This document shows, one piece after another, positions 56,971-64,000 of a stretch of 64,000 nt of DNA (positions are counted from its first letter, which is position 1; each line of letters starts with the position of its first letter). The notes below the pieces were generated by a model that was not told where the DNA came from, made no database searches, and worked only from the letters and a program-made list of their open reading frames with translations. Source of the DNA: Saprospiraceae bacterium (GTDB lineage: Bacteria; Bacteroidota; Bacteroidia; Chitinophagales; Saprospiraceae); contig JADJNF010000008.1 of assembly GCA_016714445.1 (NCBI GenBank), positions 1,229,963 through 1,293,962 of the forward strand, written 5' to 3'. A program made the translations under genes and the position numbers.

Positions 56971-58320
56971 ATGTTTAATAAGATATTAATTGCCAACAGA
57001 GGAGAAATAGCTTTGCGTATTATTCGTACCTGTAAAGAAATGGGTATTAAAACGGTTGCTATTTATTCTAAGGCTGATACTGAAAGTTTACATGTGCGGT
57101 TTGCTGATGAAGCTGTATGTATAGGACCTCCCGCTTCATCTGAGTCATACCTCAACATACCAAGAATTATGGCGGCTGTCGAAATTACCAACTCTGATGC
57201 CATTCATCCCGGGTATGGTTTTCTTGCGGAAAATGCCAATTTTGCCGAGATATGCAGGCAGTCTGGTGTGAAATTTATAGGACCTACTCCCGAAATGATC
57301 AATAAAATGGGAGATAAAGTCACCGCCAAAGAAACCATGATCAAAGCCGGAGTGCCTGTAGTGCCGGGATCAGATGGGTTATTGAAGGATGTAAAACAAG
57401 GTATTAAGATTGCAAATCAAATCGGATATCCAGTCATACTAAAGGCCACAGCAGGTGGCGGGGGCAAAGGTATGCGTATCGTCACAAGAGATGAAGAGTT
57501 TGAAGATGCATGGGATAGTGCTAGAAAAGAAGCCAAAGCATCTTTTACCAATGATGGTATTTATGTAGAAAAATATGTGGAAGAACCGCGACACATTGAG
57601 TTCCAGATCATAGGAGATCAGCATGGAAATGTCATACATCTATCAGAAAGAGATTGTTCTATACAGAGAAGACACCAAAAACTGGTAGAAGAAAGCCCTT
57701 CTCCATTTATGACGCCTGAGCTCCGCGAAAAAATGGGCGAAGCAGCAGTCAAGGCAGGCAAATGTATCAATTACGAAGGAGTCGGTACCATCGAGTTTCT
57801 GGTTGATAAGTACAGAAATTTTTATTTTATGGAAATGAACACCAGAATACAGGTCGAACATCCGGTGACAGAAGAGGTCATAGATCACGATCTGATCAAA
57901 GAACAGATAAAAGTAGCTGCAGGACATGAAATTTCTGGTAAAAATTACTATCCTTCTCTACACGCCATGGAATGCCGCATCAATGCCGAGGATGTATTTA
58001 ATGGATTCAGACCCAGTCCGGGTAAAATAACTTCTTTTCATAGTCCCAAAGGTCATGGAGTCAGAGTGGATACGCATGTTTATGCCGGGTATTCTGTACC
58101 TCCATTTTATGATTCGATGATTGCTAAGCTCATTTGCAGAGCTCAGACCAGAGAAGAATGTATTAAAAAAATGCAGCGTGCTCTCGACGAATTTGTAATA
58201 GAAGGGATCAAAACTACAGTGCCTTTCCATAAAGCGCTGATGAAAAATGAAGCTTTCAGAAGTGGGGATTTTAATACTGGTTTTATGAATACTTTCGACA
58301 TGAATGATTGTAATGAATAA
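56971..58320 (+). CDS. accC: Biotin carboxylase subunit of acetyl-CoA carboxylase
   Basis: The 449-residue ATP-grasp enzyme carboxylates biotin on AccB. It opens with the pre-ATP-grasp segment NKILIANRGEIALRIIRTCK, and has the ATP loop KATAGGGGKGMRIV, the RDCSIQRRHQKLVEE block and the catalytic region FLVDKYRNFYFMEMNTRIQV. The length is right for a stand-alone AccC. It is 25 bases before the ABC transporter gene. Confidence 0.97.
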   Translation: MFNKILIANRGEIALRIIRTCKEMGIKTVAIYSKADTESLHVRFADEAVCIGPPASSESYLNIPRIMAAVEITNSDAIHPGYGFLAENANFAEICRQSGVKFIGPTPEMINKMGDKVTAKETMIKAGVPVVPGSDGLLKDVKQGIKIANQIGYPVILKATAGGGGKGMRIVTRDEEFEDAWDSARKEAKASFTNDGIYVEKYVEEPRHIEFQIIGDQHGNVIHLSERDCSIQRRHQKLVEESPSPFMTPELREKMGEAAVKAGKCINYEGVGTIEFLVDKYRNFYFMEMNTRIQVEHPVTEEVIDHDLIKEQIKVAAGHEISGKNYYPSLHAMECRINAEDVFNGFRPSPGKITSFHSPKGHGVRVDTHVYAGYSVPPFYDSMIAKLICRAQTREECIKKMQRALDEFVIEGIKTTVPFHKALMKNEAFRSGDFNTGFMNTFDMNDCNE

Positions 58321-58345
58321 TAAAGCCAAGCTAAATAAGAAGTAG

Positions 58346-60157
58346 ATGAAGGGATTATGGCGATTGCTGTCCCGTATCAAAGAGTATAAACGAAGCTTTA
58401 TCTTAAGCATCATTTCTAATATTCTTCTTTCCATCTTTACGGTAATTAGTATCCCGTTACTGATTCCTTTTTTTTCAATGTTGTTTGACAGAGTAGACGA
58501 AATACCTGTCAAGCCGACAGAATTTGCACTCAATAATGATTGGATTAAGTATTATATCTCCACATTAATCAACACACAAGGTAGAGAGACCGCTTTGTTA
58601 TGGGTTTGTGTTACCCTCATCTTTGTATTTTTTTGCAAAAACATTTTCAGATATGGGGCATTGTACTTTATCGCTCCGCTGAGATATGGTATCATCTATG
58701 ACCTACGCAAACAGTTATATCAAAAATTCTTAGAACTACCCCTTTCATTTTATTCCAATGAAAGAAAAGGTGTACTTCTTTCCAGCATGACTTCAGATGT
58801 ACAGGAAATTGAATGGTCAATATTGAATGTAATAGAAGCTATTTTTAAGGCGCCAATCATTATGGTTGGAAGTATTTTAATCATGTTTTATATCAGTCCA
58901 TCGCTGACGCTTTTTGTTTTTTTGCTTGTTCTGGTAGCTGGAGGGATCATTGGAAGAGTGGTCTCCAAACTCAAACAAGAGTCTGTTAATGTCCAGGATT
59001 CTATTGCCAATCTTACTGCTCAAGTGGACGAAACATTGGGAGGTATGAGAATAATAAAGGGATTTAACGCAGAAAAGTACAATGTTGAAAAATTTGATAA
59101 AGAAAATAACTTTTTTCGAAATGTTCTCATCAAGGTCATAAACAGAAGAGATCTTGCTTCACCTGTTTCTGAATTTTTAGGTGTGACCGTAGTTACCATT
59201 TTAATGTGGTATGGCTCCAGTTTGGTTTTTAAAAACGAACTCGAACCGGAGACATTTTTTGCCTTTGTTTTGGCTTTCTATCAGGTTATTGAGCCGGCAA
59301 AATCATTTTCTAATGCTTATTTTAATATTCAGAAAGGTCTCGCTGCTATGGATAGGATAGACCGAATCATGATGACGCACAATGAAATTCTAACCAAACC
59401 AGATGCCTTGATTAAAAGTGGTTTTGAAGACAAAATTGTCTTTGAAGATGTATCCTTTCAGTACAAAGATACTGACTTACAGGCACTCGATCATGTCTCT
59501 GTAGATATATCAAAGGGTCAGGTGGTCGCATTAGTAGGGTCTTCAGGTGCCGGCAAATCTACTTTTGTAGACTTACTTCCGAGGTTTTATGATGTTACAT
59601 CAGGAAGTATTACCATTGATGGCATTGACTTACGTGATCTTGATTTGAGTACACTCCGTAGTTTATATGGTATCGTAAGTCAGGACGCCATATTATTTAA
59701 TGATTCTATCGGCAACAATATAAGATTTGGGGCTGATGCTTATTCCGATGAAGATGTAAAAAAAGCTGCTAACATTGCAAATGCGCACGATTTCATTTCT
59801 GCATTACCTGATGGATATGATACAAATATAGGAGACAGAGGCCTAAAATTGAGTGGTGGACAAAGACAACGATTGACCATTGCAAGAGCCATTTTAAGAA
59901 ATCCACCTATTCTGATCTTAGACGAAGCGACTTCTGCCTTGGACTCTGAGTCTGAAAAACTGGTTCAGGAAGCTCTCCATAAGGTTATGCAAAACAGAAC
60001 TTCCGTCATTGTAGCACATAGACTGAGTACGATTCAAAATGCTGATCTCATTTTAGTGCTTGAAAACGGGAGAATCATTCAGTCTGGAACACACACCAAA
60101 CTCCTGGAATCCGACGGCGCATACAAAAAATTTGTAGAAATGCAGTCTTTTGCTTAA
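58346..60157 (+). CDS. MsbA-like ABC exporter half-transporter
   Basis: The 603-residue protein fuses a six-helix type IV membrane domain (residues about 15-310) to an ATPase domain with Walker A GSSGAGKST near 397, signature LSGGQRQRLTIARAI and Walker B ILILDEATSALDSES. It works as a homodimer. The family includes lipid flippases such as MsbA and drug exporters. No lipid A gene is adjacent, so the substrate is open. Confidence 0.9.
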   Translation: MKGLWRLLSRIKEYKRSFILSIISNILLSIFTVISIPLLIPFFSMLFDRVDEIPVKPTEFALNNDWIKYYISTLINTQGRETALLWVCVTLIFVFFCKNIFRYGALYFIAPLRYGIIYDLRKQLYQKFLELPLSFYSNERKGVLLSSMTSDVQEIEWSILNVIEAIFKAPIIMVGSILIMFYISPSLTLFVFLLVLVAGGIIGRVVSKLKQESVNVQDSIANLTAQVDETLGGMRIIKGFNAEKYNVEKFDKENNFFRNVLIKVINRRDLASPVSEFLGVTVVTILMWYGSSLVFKNELEPETFFAFVLAFYQVIEPAKSFSNAYFNIQKGLAAMDRIDRIMMTHNEILTKPDALIKSGFEDKIVFEDVSFQYKDTDLQALDHVSVDISKGQVVALVGSSGAGKSTFVDLLPRFYDVTSGSITIDGIDLRDLDLSTLRSLYGIVSQDAILFNDSIGNNIRFGADAYSDEDVKKAANIANAHDFISALPDGYDTNIGDRGLKLSGGQRQRLTIARAILRNPPILILDEATSALDSESEKLVQEALHKVMQNRTSVIVAHRLSTIQNADLILVLENGRIIQSGTHTKLLESDGAYKKFVEMQSFA

Positions 60158-60175
60158 TATCAAATTCTTTTAAAA

Positions 60176-61312
60176 ATGAAAGAAATCATCCTTAAGACTT
60201 TTACAGAAAAATTTGGTTCGCCTGGTACTGCCATATTTGCTCCAGGCAGGGCCAATATCATCGGGGAGCATACCGATTACAACGAAGGTTTTGTCCTTCC
60301 ATTTGCCATTGGTCAGGGAGTTTGGTTTTATGCTAAATCAAATGAAAAGAGTCACTTTACTATTTTAGCTTATGATACCAATGAAGAAGCTGTTCTTACC
60401 CAAGATAATTCAGCCTTAAAATATGGCTGGGAAAAGTATTTCAGACAGGTACTGACAGCTCTTTCCGGGTATAATATCACAGGGGCTGACATTGTTTTTG
60501 GCGGAGACCTATCCATTGGAGCAGGTATTTCTTCATCTTCTGCCATTACCTGTGGTTTTGTAGCTTTACTCAATCAACTGAATGATCTTCATCTGAATGC
60601 GGACGAACTGGTCAATAAATCTGTAGAAGCTGAACGGGGGTACGGTGTAAGAGGCGGTATCATGGATCAATACTCTATTTTTAATGGGAAAAAGGACAAA
60701 GCCATACTTATAGATTGCAGGACCAATAGCCATCAATACGTAGATATAGAAATGGGTGAGCACCAATTTTATCTGATCAATACCAATGTTAAGCACAATC
60801 TCATCCATACTGACTACAACAACCGCAGAGCGGAATGTGAACAAGCAGTAAGTTTGCTCAATCAGAATTACCGTGAAATTAATGCATTAAGAGATCTTAC
60901 TATATCAGATTTGCCAAAAATCCGTATGATGTTGGATGACCTTTTGTTCAACAGAGTAAGTTTTGTAGTGCAGGAAAACAGAAGAGTAATGCAAACCATA
61001 CAGGCACTTACAGATAAAAATTATGCAGCTGTAGGTGAGTTGCTGTACGCTTCTCATGACGGATTGGCTCAGATGTATCAGGTAAGTTGTGAAGAATTGG
61101 ATTGGCTTGTAAATTATACCTTTGATGACGAGCAGTTTTTGGGAGCAAGAATGATGGGTGGTGGTTTTGGAGGTTGTACCATCAATCTTACCACCGGCAT
61201 ACTCGATCACAACACAGTGTCAGACAGAGAAAAAAAATATAAAGATAGATTTGGTATCAAACCCGATATCATAAGGGTTCATTGCGAAAATGGAATTTTG
61301 AACAAAGTTTAG
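60176..61312 (+). CDS. galK: Galactokinase
   Basis: GalK phosphorylates galactose at C1. The 378-residue GHMP kinase has the sugar-binding signature GRANIIGEHTDYNEGFVLP (24-42), the ATP loop SIGAGISSSSAITCGF and the C-terminal GARMMGGGFGGCTINL. It starts 18 bases after the ABC gene. No galT or galE is in the window. Palindromic repeats begin immediately at its stop. Confidence 0.95.
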   Translation: MKEIILKTFTEKFGSPGTAIFAPGRANIIGEHTDYNEGFVLPFAIGQGVWFYAKSNEKSHFTILAYDTNEEAVLTQDNSALKYGWEKYFRQVLTALSGYNITGADIVFGGDLSIGAGISSSSAITCGFVALLNQLNDLHLNADELVNKSVEAERGYGVRGGIMDQYSIFNGKKDKAILIDCRTNSHQYVDIEMGEHQFYLINTNVKHNLIHTDYNNRRAECEQAVSLLNQNYREINALRDLTISDLPKIRMMLDDLLFNRVSFVVQENRRVMQTIQALTDKNYAAVGELLYASHDGLAQMYQVSCEELDWLVNYTFDDEQFLGARMMGGGFGGCTINLTTGILDHNTVSDREKKYKDRFGIKPDIIRVHCENGILNKV

Positions 61313-61773
61313 GCTTCTCGAAGTCCTGTTTATGTAATATTCCCGAATGATCCCAGCGGGATAAAATTATGTTATCACTTCAAATATGCATGAATTTTGA
61401 CCCGGGAAGGGTCACACGAAAACATCGAATTAATATTTAGATTTTACAGACTACCAATATATTTTCAATTGGATAATTTTTTTGATTAGTTCGACTCCGC
61501 TGGAGTCGGCGGACTACCTTCTTTTTATCTAAAAACATAGTTGGACTTCTCCGAAGTCTTGGGTTGTGATCATTATTATAAATGTGAAAGCAAATGGTAA
61601 TTTTTTGTTTTTGATTCCTCCCCATAATTATTACACAAGATGTCATCATTTCGAACGAAGAGAGAAAACTTCGATTTGTGCAATTTTTATACACGTTTAA
61701 TCCTTAGATCCCGGCGGGATCTAAACTATGTTTGTATATGAATGATGCAATTTTTCCGACCCGGGAAGGGTCG
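61312..61773. repeat. Cluster of short palindromes
   Basis: There are two similar units, at 61350-61413 and 61706-61773, each with ATCCC-NGC-GGGAT and then, about 49 bases on, GACCC-GGGAA-GGGTC. Between and beside them are GACTCC-GCT-GGAGTC (61493-61507), GACTTC-TCC-GAAGTC (61544-61558) and GGCTTC-TC-GAAGTCC (61312-61326). This looks like a nest of REP-type intergenic repeats known from other Bacteroidota. No gene is visible in this stretch. Confidence 0.65.
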
Positions 61774-61844
61774 CACTACAAAAAAAAATGACCCATTTCT
61801 GAATCACATGATCCAGTTTACTGCACAACAAAATTGTCAGATAT

Positions 61845-62000
61845 TTACATCCACCTCATGGCTTTTACAAAATAGGTGCAGAATGGCGGAAGCATCACCC
61901 AAAACCATTCAGGCTTAAACATCAGGAAAAGAACAATACCCGCAACAGATAAAAGTGTATAAATCCAATATAATCTTACTGATTCTGAAGAAGAAGTCAT
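61845..62000 (-). CDS. Small single-pass membrane protein
   Basis: The start at ATG 62000 gives a 51-residue protein (MTSSSESVRLYW, then helix IYTLLSVAGIVLFLMFKPEW), ending FVKAMRWM. The frame is open to 62045, but those codons lie inside the promoter (62043-62050), so I reject the longer form. It may be a membrane subunit or regulator; no family is recognised. Confidence 0.55.
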   Translation of the reverse strand: MTSSSESVRLYWIYTLLSVAGIVLFLMFKPEWFWVMLPPFCTYFVKAMRWM

Positions 62001-62042
62001 ATGGTTGTTTATTTTTGTTTCTTTAATTGAAATATTACTCCG

Positions 62043-62050
62043 CAAAAGTA
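62043..62050 (-). promoter_or_regulatory. TAnnTTTG promoter element
   Basis: The minus strand reads TACTTTTG here, about 43 bases before ATG 62000. Confidence 0.5.
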
Positions 62051-62091
62051 ATGGATTCAGCAGATATTAAACAAAATATTACATAATAACT

Positions 62092-62973
62092 TTGACAGAC
62101 ATTCATAAAAAGTATAACGCAAAAATATTGCTCTTCGGAGAGTATACCGTAACCCTTGGCTCCGGGGCTCTGGCCATACCCTATGATGAATATAGCGGAT
62201 ACTGGGATTTTGGGGCAGGCCACGAGTCATCAAAACATGGATTAAGAAAACTGGCAGAATTTGTTTCTCACTCACCGGAACTAAATGCCAAATACAATCT
62301 GACCGCTTTTTATGAAGCCTTAGAAAACGGATTGTATTTTAATTCCAACATACCTTCTGGGTATGGCCTCGGGAGTAGCGGAGCAGTAGTAGCTGCTTTT
62401 TACGATACTTATTCCTATTCAAAAAACCGTGAACCTGTCTTGTTAAAACATGAATTATCGCTGTTGGAGTCTGCTTTTCATGGTGCGAGTTCCGGTATAG
62501 ATCCATTGGTTTCATTACTCAATGTACCTATCCTGATCGATGACCAATATGAGATCACTACTCTGAAGATCGACAAAATCGATTACAATATGTTTTTGCA
62601 CGATACAGGTATTTCCAGACAAACCGGCCCTTTGGTATCTTTATTCAAATCCAAACTGGAAAATGATAATAATTTTAAAAATGCTGTGGAGCAACTAAGC
62701 GCTATAAACAAAGCTGCTATACAGTCCTACATCATGGGCGACCGGATATCTTTGTTTATACATTTTGACTGGATCAGCAAGATACAATATGATTTTTTTA
62801 GTGAAATGATTCCCGAACCATTCAGAAAATTATGGAAAACAGGACTGGATTCCGATACTTTTAAATTGAAGTTATGTGGGGCAGGTGGCGGCGGATATCT
62901 AATGGGGATAGTCAAAGATCAAAACATTATTCCAGAAGAACTATCTGGTTTTAACACTTCTTTTTTTATCTGA
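62092..62973 (+). CDS. Mevalonate-kinase-like GHMP kinase
   Basis: The 293-residue protein starts at a TTG (MTDIHKKYNAKILLFGEYTV); there is no nearby ATG. It has the GHMP features KILLFGEYTV at the front, the ATP loop IPSGYGLGSSGAVVAAFYD, SAFHGASSGIDPLVSLL with its acidic site, and LKLCGAGGGGYLMGIV near the end. These are closest to mevalonate kinase, which phosphorylates mevalonate in isoprenoid synthesis. No other mevalonate-pathway gene is in the window, so a different small-molecule kinase remains possible. Confidence 0.8.
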   Translation: MTDIHKKYNAKILLFGEYTVTLGSGALAIPYDEYSGYWDFGAGHESSKHGLRKLAEFVSHSPELNAKYNLTAFYEALENGLYFNSNIPSGYGLGSSGAVVAAFYDTYSYSKNREPVLLKHELSLLESAFHGASSGIDPLVSLLNVPILIDDQYEITTLKIDKIDYNMFLHDTGISRQTGPLVSLFKSKLENDNNFKNAVEQLSAINKAAIQSYIMGDRISLFIHFDWISKIQYDFFSEMIPEPFRKLWKTGLDSDTFKLKLCGAGGGGYLMGIVKDQNIIPEELSGFNTSFFI

Positions 62974-63147
62974 TAGCTGACAACAATTGGTCAACTAACA
63001 TCGTTGATTAGTTTGATTTAAGTAATTGTTTGGGTTGATAAAAAATCCTTTATTCCCTTTTGTGTAGGGTAAATAAAAGATTTTTGACTGGATCTGAATA
63101 ATTACATTTCTATAATCAAATTCTGTCATCATTAAAACATAAATAAT

Positions 63148-63519
63148 ATGCAAAATCTTAAATTATTCACCTTATTTCTGGCCATTTCATTTTTGCCGTT
63201 TCTTGCAGCAAAGATGACCAGAACCATCGATAAAATAGCTCCGGTTATCAACATTACCTCACCTGTTGATGGTGCCATTCTGGAAAGAGGTAAAACTTAT
63301 CCACTCTCTGGCACCGTTACAGATGATACAGAGCTGGCAGAGATCAGCGGTTTGGGCTTTAAAATCACATCTTTTGATTCTAAAACCAGCCATGTTCTGG
63401 CAGGAATTACCATTCCTATTGCTACCGATGCCCCTGTAGGCAATGCCAACATCACCATCACTGCCACAGATAAAGAAGGCAATGCCGGTACAAAAACAGT
63501 CACTTTTAAGATACAATAA
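63148..63519 (+). CDS. Secreted Ig-like domain protein
   Basis: The 123-residue protein has a signal peptide (MQNLKLFTLFLAISFLPFLA) and one Ig-like beta-sandwich. It begins PVINITSPVDGAILERGKTY and ends ITATDKEGNAGTKTVTFKIQ. The pattern resembles DUF4625 or similar cadherin-like folds found in surface proteins of this phylum. No T9SS sorting domain is present, so it may be periplasmic. It is a single gene with a terminator about 100 bases downstream. Confidence 0.65.
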   Translation: MQNLKLFTLFLAISFLPFLAAKMTRTIDKIAPVINITSPVDGAILERGKTYPLSGTVTDDTELAEISGLGFKITSFDSKTSHVLAGITIPIATDAPVGNANITITATDKEGNAGTKTVTFKIQ

Positions 63520-63615
63520 AACCCACTCGATCGGATGACTTTCCGCTGTCCACACGGTCGGTCGACTCTAAGACGTCGCATCGATAAACTCTTCCTTCAA
63601 TCCTAACCACCAAAC

Positions 63616-63656
63616 AAAAAAGGTGTCCTTAACCAAAATTAAGAACACCTTTTTTT
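63616..63656. terminator. Bidirectional intrinsic terminator
   Basis: AGGTGTCCTTAA pairs with TTAAGAACACCT around CCAAAA, with one mismatch. A runs on the left and T runs on the right serve the + gene before it and the minus gene that ends at 63716. Confidence 0.85.
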
Positions 63657-63715
63657 ATTCTTAAATAGAATACATTTGATCCTTCACCCTTCACAAGATC
63701 AAGATCCCCAGATCA

Positions 63716-64000
63716 CTAGATCTTCACAATCCTCACCGTTTCACTTTCTGATCTGCTGTTGATCTTTACAAAGTAAACACCTGCGTGGAGTGATTCTATG
63801 CTGATGCTTTGATCCAGAGACATACCAGTCATCTTTTTGACTTCCTGTCCGGCAGCATTATATATGGCGATGGTATAATCTTCCAGCTCAGTGTTGATAT
63901 CCAGTCTTCCGTCCGTGGTACGTGGCGTGATGGATACATTGCTGATCCCTTTGTGACGTACCGATTTGATCTCTGAGTAGCTGAACTGGCCGTCGTAGTC
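63716..64000 (-). CDS. C-terminal T9SS sorting domain, gene cut by window edge
   Basis: The last 94 residues of a protein on the minus strand read into the right edge and end at TAG 63716-63718. They form a Por/T9SS type A sorting domain: ISNVSITPRTTDGRLDINTE, then YTIAIYNAAGQEVKKMTGMS, then LHAGVYFVKINSRSESETV, ending in RIVKI. Such domains send proteins through the type IX system to the surface. The functional part lies outside the window. Confidence 0.88.
   Translation of the reverse strand, partial: DYDGQFSYSEIKSVRHKGISNVSITPRTTDGRLDINTELEDYTIAIYNAAGQEVKKMTGMSLDQSISIESLHAGVYFVKINSRSESETVRIVKI

Noticed and set aside
61437..61694. 85-codon minus frame in the palindrome cluster
   Set aside because: It runs through palindromic repeats and has no protein-like pattern.

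Overview
The window looks like a chromosome segment of a member of the Bacteroidota, roughly of the Saprospiria/Chitinophagia type. The evidence is low GC, two proteins with type IX secretion (Por) sorting domains (one cut by the right edge), many promoters of the Bacteroidota form TAnnTTTG, an acetyl/succinyl-ornithine carbamoyltransferase in place of ordinary ArgF, and families such as DUF6427, DUF4783 and the DUF1080/PA14/cytochrome fusion. No name closer than phylum/class can be justified from the sequence alone.

Region 1, bases 1 to about 19,860, is an accessory island. It is AT-rich and carries mobile-element genes: an excisionase-like HTH protein, a DUF2158 protein, a polymerase-like protein, a DPPY methyltransferase, two related plasmid/ICE-type small proteins and a complete IS21-family insertion. 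It also has a long minus-strand run of small TPR, DnaJ and membrane genes (8404-14139). Nearly every gene here is split by one or more frameshifts, usually in homopolymers; I rejoined them by following coding sense from frame to frame. Two diverged non-coding repeats of about 560 bases (14708-15275 and 16612-17180) flank one decayed secreted-protein gene and keep two hairpins. The island ends at a tRNA with anticodon CAT (19867-19940, minus).

Region 2, 20.2-26.7 kb, has a large T9SS-secreted protein, NAD-dependent DNA ligase and a small basic protein. Region 3, 26.75-35.6 kb, is an eight-gene minus-strand arginine operon transcribed GNAT-argG-argC-argD-argF'-argB-argE-argH, with 1-23 base gaps or 4-base overlaps. 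It is interrupted by an implausible 586-base stretch with no T on the + strand (29984-30569), and argG and argD each carry a frameshift. These defects in an otherwise normal biosynthetic operon point to consensus or assembly errors at least here.

Region 4, 35.9-63.5 kb, is intact housekeeping DNA: truA, a TMTC-like GT-C glycosyltransferase, a cytochrome/PA14/propeller/DUF1080 lipoprotein followed by an MFS transporter, a second membrane protein and a DUF885 peptidase, then rpsU. A minus-strand operon runs gpmI - polysaccharide deacetylase - GNAT - unknown. After a DUF4783 protein come an epimerase-like protein and a polyprenyl synthetase, then DUF6427, efp-accB-accC, an MsbA-like ABC exporter and galK. 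A palindrome cluster and a mevalonate-kinase-like GHMP kinase follow. The right edge cuts a second T9SS-type protein on the minus strand.

The observations most worth checking are the paired structured repeats, the exactly reconstructable IS21 insertion into a small membrane gene, the polymerase-like island gene, and the T-free block inside the arginine operon.
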